A stretch of 64,000 bases of DNA, from contig CAWEIS010000028.1 in assembly GCA_963809205.1 (NCBI GenBank), forward strand, positions 471,376 to 535,375. The letters run 5' to 3'. A program made the translations under genes and the position numbers. Positions 43,980 through 52,263 of this stretch are shown piece by piece. The number at the start of each line of letters is the position of its first letter. Positions within the stretch are counted from its first letter, which is position 1. Source of the stretch: DATLLN01 sp963809205 (GTDB lineage: Bacteria; Actinomycetota; Thermoleophilia; Gaiellales; JAICJC01). The notes beneath the pieces were generated by a model. That model worked only from the letters and a program-made list of their open reading frames with translations. It ran no database searches and was not told the origin of the DNA.

Positions 43980-44527
43980 TCAGCCGTGCGGATACGGAAA
44001 GAGCCGCTCGGCCCGAGCCCACTGGCCGCCGCTGTGAACGCGCATGGTGTTGAACACCGCGAGGAACGGACGTCGCCGCTGTCCTGGGCGCCGAGAAAGA
44101 ACCCCTCGTACGACCAGCCGAGCCAGTCCTCGGCGTCTGGATGGCGCGGGTCGAGCACCCGCATGATGGCCGGGACGCTGCGCGCGAACGTCTCGGGCTC
44201 GGCGGCTTGGACGATCACTCGGGCGATCCCTGAGGCGCATGGAGGATACGCACCGACACAACTCGGAAGCCGTACCGGATACTCGTCCGGTGCAGCCGCC
44301 GGAGAAGCATGGAGCGGCTCGGAATCGTGCTGTACGGCGGCGGCTGCGTTTTCGGTTGCGGCTGGGCGTGGATGGCGGTGCCACTCGATGTCATCCCCGG
44401 CAGCGGTGGGCGACAGGTGCGCCGATCCGTCGGCGACCCCGCCGGCGCCATCCACCGGGCTCCAACCACAGCCCGTTGCCGCGAGAGTGATCGCGAGTAG
44501 CAGTGCAAGGTTGGCGAGCCGGGCCAT
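43980..44527 (-). CDS. Lipoprotein of unknown function, one apparent frameshift
   Basis: The protein starts ARLANLALLLAITLAATGC with a lipobox Cys at about residue 20, then a Pro/Ala-rich linker. A small domain follows with LPSCVGAYPPCASGIARVIV and VLDPRHPDAEDWLGWSYEGFFLGAQDSGDV. Restoring one C near 44066 continues the frame as PFLAVFNTMRVHSGGQWARAERLF to a stop at 43980, about 182 residues. The Cys pair may form a disulfide outside the membrane. No family recognised. Confidence 0.55.
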
Positions 44528-44716
44528 CCGGCCACTATGACCCGCGGGTGATGCGCGTGGTTCCCTGGCTGCGTTTCGCTTTAGCAGGCACTATATCCGA
44601 TCCGATATGAAGTGGCGGATGGTGCGTCTGCCAATTGGCGGATGCAGCGTCCGTCAATCGGCAGGCCGAGCACCCGAAACCGCCTGCACCCAGAGCTCAA
44701 TGCTGAGCCAGGCCGG
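44528..44716. other. Intergenic region with short repeats
   Basis: The 189-base gap is AT-richer near 44575-44615 and holds CTATATCCGATCCGATAT with an ATATC/GATAT inverted pair and a CCGAT direct repeat (44591-44607). A CCAATTGG-centred palindrome lies near 44632. It probably contains the promoter of the lipoprotein gene. No gene is supported. Confidence 0.3.
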
Positions 44717-45712
44717 CTACAGGCGCTGTGCGGCGAAGGTCGGGCCGAGGGGGATCAGCGCGTCGATCTCGGCGAGCGACTGCGTCAGGTCAAGTTCCGC
44801 GGCGAGCGCGTTCGCCGCGATGTGGCGGCCGTTGCTGCTGCCGGCGATCGCCGCCGTCACACCCGGCTGGTGAAGCACCCACGCTATCGCGACTTCGCGA
44901 CGGTGGCGCCGTGGCGCTCGGCGATCGGCCGCAGGCCGTCCGCGACGGCGAAGCTGTGGGCCGCGTTGCCGCCGCCGAGCAGTCGCTTGTAGAAGGCCGA
45001 CTCCACCCACGGCCCGGTCCAGAGCGCGAGCAGCTCGTCGACGGTCTTGCCAGTGAGGATGCCGCTCCCCAGCGGCTCGAACACGGTCACGCCGATCCCC
45101 AGCCCGCCGCATCTCTCGAACATCGCTCGAGCCTCGAGGTAGTCGATCAGCGACAGGCCGTCCTGGACGACGTCGACGTGACGCTGACGATGACAGCGCT
45201 CGATGTCCGCAAGCTCGTAGTTCGAGAGACCGATCGCCCGCACGAGCCCCTCGGTCAGACGAGACGGCCATGGCGCCCAGGTTCCTCGAGCGGGACGCCC
45301 GACCCGTCCGGCCAGTGCAGGAAGTAACGTCCAGGTGGTCACGGCCCAGCCGCCGACGGCTGTCGCGCACGCAGCATACCTCGTCACGGCGGAACCCCGA
45401 GCCTCCGCCGGTGATCGCCGGCTCCGGTGCCACCTTGCTGCACACCAGAAACTCGCCCTCGAGCCCGTCCAGGGCAGCGCCGATAAGGGACTCGTTCGCC
45501 GTGGAGATGTAGTTCTCCGACGTGTCGATCCAGTTGACGCCGGACGCCATGGCCGCGGCGATCGCGGCACGGGCGCGGTCGACGTCGGGCGGCTTGTCGT
45601 CGCCCGGGCCGAGCTCGAAGCCGCCGAGGCCGATCCGCGACAGCGACACGCCGCTCTTGCCCAGCTGGGCTACGCGCATCTCCCCACCACCAGCCGTTGC
45701 CACGATCGGCAC
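44717..45712 (-). CDS. Aldo/keto reductase, three apparent frameshifts
   Basis: The first part reads MRVAQLGKSGVSLSRIGLGGFELG, then WIDTSENYISTANESLIGAAL (Asp and Tyr of the catalytic tetrad) and VCSKVAPEP (Lys). After frame changes near 45325 and 45285 it continues with DVYFLHWPDGSG (catalytic His) and GLVRAIGLSNYELADIE. After a third near 44895 it runs VAIAWVLHQPGVTAAIAGSS to the end. All tetrad residues are present, so an intact NADPH-dependent reductase with local base errors is likely. The 12 codons before MRVAQLG may be untranslated. Confidence 0.75.
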   Translation of the reverse strand: MPIVATAGGGEMRVAQLGKSGVSLSRIGLGGFELGPGDDKPPDVDRARAAIAAAMASGVNWIDTSENYISTANESLIGAALDGLEGEFLVCSKVAPEPAITGGGSGFRRDEVCCVRDSRRRLGRDHLDVTSCTGRTGRASRSRNLGAMAVSSDRGARAGDRSLELRACGHRALSSSASRRRRPGRPVADRLPRGSSDVREMRRAGDRRDRVRAAGERHPHWQDRRRAARALDRAVGGVGLLQATARRRQRGPQLRRRGRPAADRRAPRRHRREVAIAWVLHQPGVTAAIAGSSNGRHIAANALAAELDLTQSLAEIDALIPLGPTFAAQRL

Positions 45713-45736
45713 ATGACGGCAGTGTACTCGCCCGGC

Positions 45737-46909
45737 TCAGATCTCCATCAGCCGCTCGACGCCGCGCCGTTCGAGACCGCGGGCGATGACCAGGCGCTGG
45801 ATCTCCGAGGTGCCCTCCCAGATGCGGTCGACGCGCAGCTCGCGCCAGAGGCGCTCCGCCGGGTTGCGGCGCATGTAGCCGCGGCCGCCGAAGATCTGGA
45901 CGACGCGGTCGGCGACCCGGCCGGCGGTCTCGGAGGCGATCAGCTTCGCCATCGACGCCTTCGCATGCACCAGCTTGGGGTCGGCGCCGGTGTCGTACAG
46001 CTGGCCGACGTAGTACGTGAGCAGCCGCGCGGCCGTCGTCTCGGCGGCGCAGTCGGCGAGCATGAACGAGATCGCCTGGTGGTCGAAGATCCGCCCGCCG
46101 AACTGCTCGCGCTCCAGCGCCCACTCGGTGCCCAGCTCGATCAGCCGGTCGCAGGCGCCGCAGCAGCGGGCGGCGATGTGCACCCGCTCCTCGATGAACC
46201 ACTCGGCCGTCAGGTCGAACCCCTGCCCCACCTCGCCGAGGACGTTCTCGACCGGCACTGGCGTGTCGGTGAACGTGAACTCGGGATGCCGATACGGGAA
46301 GTTGTGCGTGAAGTCGGGGTCGTCGGTCATCTCGACGCCGGGCAGATCCTTGTCGACGATGAACAGCGTCGGTCGCCGCTCCTCGCCGTCCACCGCCCAC
46401 GCCAGCACCAGGAAGTAGCTGGCGATGTCGCCGTCGGTGACGAACCACTTGACGCCGGACAGCTTGTACACGTCGCAGTCGCGGATCGCCTCGGCGCGGA
46501 TGCCGCGCGGATCGGAGCCGGCGCCCTCCTCGGTGATCGCGTACGCATGCCGGTGGTCGCCGCGCACGTCGGGGAGCAGGTACCGCTCGATCTGCTGGGA
46601 CGTGCCGTGCGCCAGCACGTTGGACGGGCTCCACACCAGCACCCACAGGCAGTTCGTCAGCCGGCCGAGCTGCTCGTGCACGACGATCTGCTCGGTCAGG
46701 TTGAGGCCGCCGCCACCGAACTCCTTGGGGATGTTGTTCGCGTTCAGGCCGGAGTCGAGCACGCCCTGCTTGATCCGCGCGTGCGTCTCCGGGCTGAGCC
46801 GGCCGCCGCTGCTCTCCGCCTCGAGCTCGGCGGGCTGCAGCACGTCGTCCACCAGCGCACGCGTGCGGGCGCGAAGCTGCAGGAGCTCTGGGCTGAGAGT
46901 GAAGTCCAT
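45737..46909 (-). CDS. Acyl-CoA dehydrogenase family protein
   Basis: The 390-residue flavoenzyme has the three family regions: a helical N-terminus (FTLSPELLQLRARTRALVDD), the FAD/substrate segment YAITEEGAGSDPRGIRAEA and KWFVTDGDIASYFLVLA, and the C-terminal helical bundle. That bundle includes VQIFGGRGYMRRNPAERLWRELRVDRIWEGTSEIQRL. The catalytic Glu expected in the IWEGTSEIQ stretch is retained. It oxidises an acyl-CoA at the alpha-beta bond; the acyl group is unknown. The gene follows hutF on the same strand after 16 bases. Confidence 0.92.
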   Translation of the reverse strand: MDFTLSPELLQLRARTRALVDDVLQPAELEAESSGGRLSPETHARIKQGVLDSGLNANNIPKEFGGGGLNLTEQIVVHEQLGRLTNCLWVLVWSPSNVLAHGTSQQIERYLLPDVRGDHRHAYAITEEGAGSDPRGIRAEAIRDCDVYKLSGVKWFVTDGDIASYFLVLAWAVDGEERRPTLFIVDKDLPGVEMTDDPDFTHNFPYRHPEFTFTDTPVPVENVLGEVGQGFDLTAEWFIEERVHIAARCCGACDRLIELGTEWALEREQFGGRIFDHQAISFMLADCAAETTAARLLTYYVGQLYDTGADPKLVHAKASMAKLIASETAGRVADRVVQIFGGRGYMRRNPAERLWRELRVDRIWEGTSEIQRLVIARGLERRGVERLMEI

Positions 46910-46925
46910 CGATTCCCTTTCCTGT

Positions 46926-48041
46926 TCAGACCGGACGGAGCGCGGCCGCCGTGCCCCCGAAGATCAGCGCGGCAAGAACGTCCGACCGCTCGACCCCGCG
47001 CAGCGACGGGGTGTCGAGGTCGACGTCGACATCCCCGACCGGCCCGTCGAACCCGAGCGCGCGGGCCCCGTTGACCGTGCCGATCTCGAGAAGGTATCCG
47101 GTCGGGCCGTCCTCCCCCGCCGGTACCAGCACGTTGCGCTGCTCGGCCTGCCGCCGGGCGCAGGCCTCGATCTCGCGCAGCTCGAGGATCGGATCGATCA
47201 CCGTGTTCGAGTCCGAGCCGATGCACACCGGGATCGCCCGCTCCAGCAGCCGGCGGGCGGGCAGGAAGCCGTCGCCCAGGTTCGCCTCGGTGGTCGGACA
47301 CGCGCAGACTGTCGAGCCGCCGGCCGCCAGCAGGTCGAGCTCGTGGTCGGTCACGTGGGTCGCATGCACGACCGTCGTCCGATCGGTCAACAGGCCGATG
47401 TCGGCCAGCAGCTCGATCGGTCGCATACCATGCTCGGCCAGACACTCGTCGACCTCGCGCCGCTGCTCGTTGGCGTGGATGTGCACCACCATCCCGCTGG
47501 TCTGAGCGAAGCCGGCGATCTCCTCCAGCCAGTCGCGAGGCAGCGCGCGGACGCTGTGCGGCGCCAGGCCGACGCGGCACTCGGAGGCGAGCTCCTCCAC
47601 CCGCGACAGGTACTCGGCGACCGTCGGATCGCAGAACCGGCGTTGGCGCTCCGCCGGCGGCTGCCCCGCGCCCGCCCGGGCGTAGGCGCACATCAGCAGC
47701 ACGATCTCGATGCCGGCGTCTGCTGCGGCGGCAACGCAGGCCTTGGCCATCGCGTTGCGGTCCGGGTAGGGCGTGCCACCCGGCTGGTGGTGTGGGTAGT
47801 GAAACTCGCCGACCACCGTGTACCCGGCGGCCACCATCTCGCCGTAGAGCAGGCGCGCGACCTCGTAGCAGCCGTCGGGGTCGACGGCGTTCGCGGCGGC
47901 GTACATGGCCTCCCGCCACGTCCAGAAGTCGTCGTGCGGATGGGCGGGGTCGACCCGCTCGACCCGCCCCCGCAGCGCGCGCTGGAAGGCGTGGCTGTGG
48001 GCGTTGGCGAATCCGGGGATGCGCAGCGTGGCATCGGGCAT
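46926..48041 (-). CDS. hutF: Formimidoylglutamate deiminase
   Basis: The 371-residue amidohydrolase has FANAHSHAFQRALRGR (metal HxH), the HutF-type FWTWREAMYAAANAVDP, EFHYPHHQPGGTPYPDRNAM, HIHANEQRREVDEC and CIGSDSNTVIDPILELREIE (metal Asp). This is the enzyme of histidine degradation that converts N-formimidoyl-L-glutamate to N-formyl-L-glutamate. At 371 residues it is shorter than the 450-residue Pseudomonas type, as in many actinobacteria. A divergent M20 amidohydrolase 20 bases away may do the next step. Confidence 0.88.
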   Translation of the reverse strand: MPDATLRIPGFANAHSHAFQRALRGRVERVDPAHPHDDFWTWREAMYAAANAVDPDGCYEVARLLYGEMVAAGYTVVGEFHYPHHQPGGTPYPDRNAMAKACVAAAADAGIEIVLLMCAYARAGAGQPPAERQRRFCDPTVAEYLSRVEELASECRVGLAPHSVRALPRDWLEEIAGFAQTSGMVVHIHANEQRREVDECLAEHGMRPIELLADIGLLTDRTTVVHATHVTDHELDLLAAGGSTVCACPTTEANLGDGFLPARRLLERAIPVCIGSDSNTVIDPILELREIEACARRQAEQRNVLVPAGEDGPTGYLLEIGTVNGARALGFDGPVGDVDVDLDTPSLRGVERSDVLAALIFGGTAAALRPV

Positions 48042-48061
48042 GGGCGTATCCTCCCATCTTC

Positions 48062-49249
48062 ATGCCCGAGGTTTCACGAGAACGATTCGTGTCCTGGTTC
48101 GGGGAGTTGGCCACGATCGGACGTACCGAGACGGGCTGGAACCGGCTTGCCTGGAGTCCGCTCGAGGCCGAGGCCCGCGCCTGGTTCTCGCGCACCGCGA
48201 CCACGATCGGCCTGGACGTCCGCCAGGACGGCGCCGGCACGCTCTGGGCCGTCACCGACGACGCCGACCGTGGGCCGTGGGTGTGCGCCGGCTCGCACCT
48301 CGACACGCAGCCCGACGGCGGAGCCTACGACGGGGCGCTGGGCGTTGTCAGCGCGCTCGAGGCCGCCGCCAGCGTGCTCGAGTCGGAGGCCGGCCGCCGC
48401 CACCCGCTGGCGGTCGTCGCGTTCGTCGACGAGGAGGGCGCCCGCTTCCGCACGCCAACCTTCGCCAGCCTCGCCATCACCGGCGGGCTGGATATCGACC
48501 ATGTGCTCGAGGTGATGGGCGATGCGCCCGCGATCTACGGCGTCACGCGCGACTCGCTGGCCGGCAGCCGCGAGCAGCTGGAGCGGGTGCGCTGCTTCCT
48601 CGAGGTGCACGTCGAGCAGGGCCGCTCGCTGGCCGGCCGCGACCTCGCCCTGGGCATCGCCGACGTGCTCGCGCCGCGCCAGCGCTGGAGGGTCGAGTTC
48701 GAGGGCGAGTCGAACCACGCCGGCACCACCCGCATGGAGGACCGGCGCGACGCTCTGCTGCCCGCCGCCCGGTTCGTGCTGGCGGTCGACCAGGCCGCCC
48801 GCGCCCGCCCCGGCGCCGTCGGCACCGTGGGCCGGATCGAGGTGCACCCCGGGTCGACGAACTCGATCCCCGGCTTGGTCGCCGTGACGCTCGACGTCCG
48901 CGCGCTGGACGTTGTCACCGTCGACGAGATGGTCGACGAGCTGAGGGCGACATGCCCCGACGCGGCGTTCAGCCTCGAGTCGCGCAACGAGGGCGCGGCG
49001 TTCGACGCCGGCCTGCGCGACATGCTGCGCGACTCCGCCGCCGCCCGCGGGCTGCCGGCCGGCGACCTGCCCAGCTACGCCGGCCACGACGCCGGCATCC
49101 TCGCGCCCCACGTGCCGTCCGCCATGCTGTTCGTCCGCAACCCCACGGGTGCCAGCCACACGCCCGCCGAGTCGGCGTCCGAGAGCGACTGCCTGGCCGG
49201 CGTCCAGGTGCTGACGGACGCGGTGGCCGCGGCGCTGACCGCCGAGTAG
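48062..49249 (+). CDS. M20 allantoate/N-carbamoyl-amino-acid amidohydrolase family protein (possible N-formylglutamate hydrolase)
   Basis: The 395-residue protein shows the AllC/hydantoinase-carbamoylase pattern. It has the metal sites GSHLDTQPDGGAYDGALGV (His and Asp), DEEGARF (Glu pair) and LEVHVEQGRSL, the dimer-lid His GESNHAGTTRMEDRRD, and a late His in YAGHDAGI. The known family removes carbamoyl groups from allantoate, ureidopropionate or carbamoyl amino acids. Divergent placement next to hutF, where HutG is absent, suggests it hydrolyses N-formyl-L-glutamate. The start is ATG at 48062; longer frames overlap hutF. Confidence 0.85.
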   Translation: MPEVSRERFVSWFGELATIGRTETGWNRLAWSPLEAEARAWFSRTATTIGLDVRQDGAGTLWAVTDDADRGPWVCAGSHLDTQPDGGAYDGALGVVSALEAAASVLESEAGRRHPLAVVAFVDEEGARFRTPTFASLAITGGLDIDHVLEVMGDAPAIYGVTRDSLAGSREQLERVRCFLEVHVEQGRSLAGRDLALGIADVLAPRQRWRVEFEGESNHAGTTRMEDRRDALLPAARFVLAVDQAARARPGAVGTVGRIEVHPGSTNSIPGLVAVTLDVRALDVVTVDEMVDELRATCPDAAFSLESRNEGAAFDAGLRDMLRDSAAARGLPAGDLPSYAGHDAGILAPHVPSAMLFVRNPTGASHTPAESASESDCLAGVQVLTDAVAAALTAE

Positions 49250-49250
49250 C

Positions 49251-49275
49251 GTTGTCCACAGGAGGTGTGGACAAC
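49251..49275. terminator. Hairpin made of two inverted TTGTCCACA 9-mers after the amidohydrolase
   Basis: GTTGTCCACA (49251-49260) and TGTGGACAAC (49266-49275) pair over 10 bases with a GGAGG loop, one base after the TAG stop. It can act as a terminator. Each arm also contains the actinobacterial DnaA-box form TTGTCCACA, so the structure has two readings. Confidence 0.5.
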
Positions 49276-49383
49276 GTCGCCGCGAGTGGTGTTGTCTGTG
49301 GATGAGATGCCGGTTTCGGCCGCACGTTGCGGGGTAGGCCTGTGGAAAACCGTGTGACCCCCTTGACGCGGGCTTGTGGAAAG
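49252..49383. other. Cluster of DnaA-box-like 9-mers in an intergenic region
   Basis: Five matches or near-matches to TTGTCCACA/TTATCCACA lie in 132 bases: TTGTCCACA at 49252-49260, TGTGGACAA at 49266-49274, TGTGGATGA at 49297-49305, TGTGGAAAA at 49341-49349 and TGTGGAAAG at 49375-49383. The last four share one orientation. The gap between the two genes is 295 bases. No dnaA, dnaN, rpmH or parAB gene is in the window, so an origin is not shown; a DnaA-titration or regulatory site is possible. Confidence 0.45.
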
Positions 49384-49417
49384 GCACAGGCTGGGCCCGC
49401 CAGACATACCCCCCGAG

Positions 49418-49465
49418 CCCGACGCCAGGTCCCACGTTACCGTCCTCTCGGAACCTGGCGTCGGG
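49418..49465. terminator. Long inverted repeat in the 49.2-49.5 kb gap
   Basis: CCCGACGCCAGGT (49418-49430) pairs perfectly with ACCTGGCGTCGGG (49453-49465) across a 22-base loop, followed by TGTTTAACC. It is a 13-bp stem with a weak T-run, a likely terminator, or an operator for the gene starting at 49545. Confidence 0.55.
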
Positions 49466-49544
49466 TGTTTAACCCAGTCTGGACGATTGACCGCCCCTCT
49501 CCCCCGGAGTACCGTCCCGGGCGACGACACGAGGAGGCGAAGGC

Positions 49545-49931
49545 ATGTCAAGAGCCGCGTCCCGGCACACGGGGTGGCTGACGTTCGCAGGTGTGATGCT
49601 GACGATCGCCGGCGGGCTCAACGTGATCCACGGGATCACGGCGATCCACAACAGCAACTACTTCACGCACCAGGTGCTGTACAGCAACCTCAGCGCCTGG
49701 GGATGGGTGTTCCTGATCTGGGGAGCGCTGCAGGTGGCGGCGGGCGTGGGAGCGCTGTCGGGGCAGCAGTACGGCAGCTACCTCGGCGTGACCCTGGCCG
49801 GCGTCTCGGCGATCATGTGGTTCTTCTTCCTGTTCGCGGCGCCGTTTGCCGCGATCGTGGGCGTGACGGTCAACGTGTTCGTGATCTACGGGCTGACGGT
49901 CGGCGCAGCCGACGCCGGCGTGCTCGACTAG
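49545..49931 (+). CDS. Four-helix membrane protein of DUF7144 type
   Basis: The 128-residue protein has four hydrophobic helices: residues 10-29 (TGWLTFAGVMLTIAGGLNVI), 49-70 (WGWVFLIWGALQVAAGVGAL), 76-97 (YLGVTLAGVSAIMWFFFLF) and 100-122 (FAAIVGVTVNVFVIYGLTV). This tetraspan pattern with an INxxxGxxA-like first helix is a common actinobacterial family of unknown function, often beside the SHOCT and DUF6325-type genes as here. The family name comes from memory of the pattern. Confidence 0.75.
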   Translation: MSRAASRHTGWLTFAGVMLTIAGGLNVIHGITAIHNSNYFTHQVLYSNLSAWGWVFLIWGALQVAAGVGALSGQQYGSYLGVTLAGVSAIMWFFFLFAAPFAAIVGVTVNVFVIYGLTVGAADAGVLD

Positions 49932-49963
49932 GTCACACCAAACCACCGGAAAGGATCAACGCA

Positions 49964-50281
49964 ATGATGAGACGAAGGCGGCCGCTGATGCGAGCGGCAA
50001 TGGTCGGCGGCGGAGCGTACGTCGCAGGTAAGCACGTCGCCGCGGGCCAGCAGCGGGAGGCTGACCAGAATGCGCAGATCGAGGATCTGCAGGCGCAGCA
50101 GGCCCAGCAGCAGGCGCCCCAGGCAGCCCCGCCCCCGCCCCCGCCGCCCCCGGCGGCGGCACCCGCGGCCGGCGGCACCGATATCGCCTCCGAGCTCGTC
50201 AAGCTCAAGGGTCTGCTGGACCAGGGCGTGCTCACGCAGGAAGAGTTCGACCAGGCCAAGCAGAAGCTGCTGGCCGGCTGA
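49964..50281 (+). CDS. SHOCT-domain protein with Pro-rich spacer
   Basis: The 105-residue protein starts MMRRRRPLMRAAMVGGGAYVAGKH (a short hydrophobic anchor), then a Gln-rich coil (ADQNAQIEDLQAQQAQQQ) and an eight-proline run. It ends in the SHOCT motif (DIASELVKLKGLLDQGVLTQ then EEFDQAKQKLL, residues 72-103). SHOCT is a short oligomerisation module. It lies 32 bases after the tetraspan gene and 25 bases before the DUF6325-like gene, apparently one operon. Confidence 0.82.
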   Translation: MMRRRRPLMRAAMVGGGAYVAGKHVAAGQQREADQNAQIEDLQAQQAQQQAPQAAPPPPPPPPAAAPAAGGTDIASELVKLKGLLDQGVLTQEEFDQAKQKLLAG

Positions 50282-50306
50282 CCCAAGCGACGACGAGGAG
50301 ACTTCG

Positions 50307-50810
50307 ATGACGATAGGACCCGTGCAACTGCTCGTTGTCGGCTTCGCCGGCGGCGAGTTCAAGGGCGAGATCATGGCCGTGCTGGACGACCTGCGCGACC
50401 GGGACGTGATCCGGCTGGTGGACATGGCGTTCGTCCGCAAGGACGAGCAGGGCGACCTGATCATGGTCGAGCGGAGCGACCTCAGCGAGGAGGAGGCCGC
50501 GGAGTTCGGCGCCGTCGTCGGCGCGCTGATCGGCTTCGGCGCCGCCGGTGAGGAAGGTGCCGAGATCGGAGCGATCGAGGGTGCCGAGGCGGCCGCCGAG
50601 GGCGGCATGCTCGAGGATCAGATGTGGTACATCGCCGACGAGATCCCTGAGGGGACGGCGGCGGCGGTGGCGCTGATCGAGCACCGCTGGGCGATCCCGC
50701 TGCGCGAGGCGATCATGAACGCCGGCGGATTCCTCCTCTCCGACGCGTGGATCCACCCGACCGACCTGGTCGCGATCGGGTTGGCCGCGTCCGAGGAGGT
50801 CTCCGGCTAA
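50307..50810 (+). CDS. DUF6325/DUF1269-like family protein
   Basis: The 167-residue protein begins IGPVQLLVVGFAGGEFKGEIM and contains VLDDLRDRDVIRLVDMAFVRKDEQGDL, a Gly/Ala/Glu-rich central stretch that may insert in or lie along a membrane (FGAVVGALIGFGAAGEEGAEIGAIEGAE). It ends with a helical domain (ALIEHRWAIPLREAIMNAGG). It shares the two-half plan of the DUF1269 protein at 51730. The role is unknown; the ferredoxin-like halves suggest a sensor or adaptor. Confidence 0.75.
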   Translation: MTIGPVQLLVVGFAGGEFKGEIMAVLDDLRDRDVIRLVDMAFVRKDEQGDLIMVERSDLSEEEAAEFGAVVGALIGFGAAGEEGAEIGAIEGAEAAAEGGMLEDQMWYIADEIPEGTAAAVALIEHRWAIPLREAIMNAGGFLLSDAWIHPTDLVAIGLAASEEVSG

Positions 50811-50816
50811 GCCCCT

Positions 50817-51563
50817 TCATGCCAGCCGCTTGAGCAGGCCGAGGCGGTCGGGGCTCGCCTCGACGGCCTCGGCCTCGATGAACGCGCGGCGCAGCTCCTC
50901 GAGATCGGCGAGTGAGACGCCACCGCGCTCGGCGTGCACCGCCGCCACGCGCTCGAACGACTCCTTGACGGCGCGTCCCGGCTCGGCGAACAGGCACTCG
51001 ACCAGCATGTCGCCCTCGCGCTCGCCGGGATGCGTGCGATCGACCCACAGCTCGGCCTCGACCGGAATCCCGTACAGCCGCGTGCGCAGCCACAGCCGGT
51101 CGGCTGGGCGGAGCGCCCGCCAGGTCGAGAGCACGACGCCATCGCGGGAGAGCGCGACGGTGACGGCATCGAACATCGTCTCGTCGACGACGCTCTGGCA
51201 CCACAGAGCGCGCACCGACGCCAGCCCGCGCACCGGCATCCGCGGGGCGCGCCGTCTGGGCGTCCACGGCGTGCACGTCACGAACAGCGCCTCCAGCTGC
51301 GCACGAGCCGTTGTCGGCGTGTCGAACACCGCGCGCTCGACGACGAACTCGACGTTGCACAGCCAGCTGTCGACGACGACCTCGCTGGTCAGCGACATCC
51401 CGCCGGCGACGCCGTATCGGTCGGTCGTCCCGAAGAGATCCAGGCCGCGCGTGCGCCCCACCGCGACCACCAGCTCTCCGCCGGCGTCGCGCACGAACCG
51501 CGCCTCGCCAACCGCCTCGAACTGCTCCACCACCCGAGCCAGAGATGGCTGAACATCTGTCAC
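50817..51563 (-). CDS. PilZ-like (YcgR-type) domain protein
   Basis: The 248-residue protein from GTG 51563 has an N-terminal YcgR-like beta region (EFEAVGEARFVRDAGGELVVAVG is partly that, residues 13-35). At residues 110-185 lies a PilZ-like unit RRRAPRMPVRGLASVRAL, then AVTVALSRDGVVLSTWRALRP, then VEAELWVDRTHPGE. The D/NxSxxG motif is changed to ALSRDG and the RxxxR is partly kept (RAPRMPVR), so cyclic di-GMP binding is doubtful. The C-terminal tail is helical. It converges on the DUF6325-like gene. Confidence 0.55.
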   Translation of the reverse strand: MTDVQPSLARVVEQFEAVGEARFVRDAGGELVVAVGRTRGLDLFGTTDRYGVAGGMSLTSEVVVDSWLCNVEFVVERAVFDTPTTARAQLEALFVTCTPWTPRRRAPRMPVRGLASVRALWCQSVVDETMFDAVTVALSRDGVVLSTWRALRPADRLWLRTRLYGIPVEAELWVDRTHPGEREGDMLVECLFAEPGRAVKESFERVAAVHAERGGVSLADLEELRRAFIEAEAVEASPDRLGLLKRLA

Positions 51564-51729
51564 GGCTACCCCACCCTCAGCGGTTACAGACCCTCATTGC
51601 AAATGGTGCTGGATGCAGAGGGTTGTCGCCTCACCCCGACGGGGTGAGCAGAGTCGTCGGTTTGCCGTCTCGTAAACGCCGGACGCCGGTATGCTGACGC
51701 GCCCAACACACCGAGACCGGAGGCCCGGC

Positions 51730-52218
51730 ATGGCTGACCTGATCGCAATCGGATACGACGACGAGACGACCGCGGACGACGCGGTCGCCGAGGTGCACAA
51801 GCTGGAGGGCGACCTGATCATCGAGGCCGACGCGGTCGCGGCGATCGTGCGCGACGGCAGCGGCAACTTCCACGTCCACACCACGCACGGCCCGACCGTC
51901 GGTGGCGGCGCGACCTGGGGCATGTTCTGGGGCCTGCTGTTCGGCATCCTGTTCTTCGTCCCGGTGTTCGGCATGGCGGTGGGCGCAGGGCTGGGTGCCC
52001 TGTTCGGCCACTTCGGCAAGGAGTCGATCGACGACAGCTTCCAGGATCAGGTGCGAGACATGCTCAAGCCGGGCACGTCGGCGCTGTTCATGGTGGTCGA
52101 GAAGGTGACGCCGGACAAGGCCGTCGCGGCGCTCAGCCAGTACGGCGGCACCGTGCTCAAGACCTCGTTGTCCGAGGAGCAGACGAAGAAGCTGCAGGAC
52201 GCGCTGCACGGCAGCTGA
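51730..52218 (+). CDS. DUF1269 family membrane-associated protein
   Basis: The 162-residue protein starts MADLIAIGYDDETTADDAVAEV and has the DUF1269 pattern DAVAAIVRDGSGNFHVHT. A membrane helix pair follows (GGGATWGMFWGLLFGILFFVPVFGMAVGAGLGALFG, residues 57-92 by range), then a soluble end (IDDSFQDQVRDMLKPGTSALFMVVEKVTPDKA). The start ATG 51730 has GGAGG about 8 bases upstream, preferred to an in-frame codon at 51691. Function unknown; often stress-linked in actinobacteria. Confidence 0.85.
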   Translation: MADLIAIGYDDETTADDAVAEVHKLEGDLIIEADAVAAIVRDGSGNFHVHTTHGPTVGGGATWGMFWGLLFGILFFVPVFGMAVGAGLGALFGHFGKESIDDSFQDQVRDMLKPGTSALFMVVEKVTPDKAVAALSQYGGTVLKTSLSEEQTKKLQDALHGS

Positions 52219-52263
52219 GCCGCCCACGTTAGACCCGGGCGCGCCGGGGTACATTCAGGAGGC

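Noticed and set aside
49251..49275. Reading the TTGTCCACA inverted pair as proof of oriC
   Set aside because: It directly follows a stop codon and forms a terminator-like hairpin; no replication genes are in the window. It is kept only as a cluster hypothesis.
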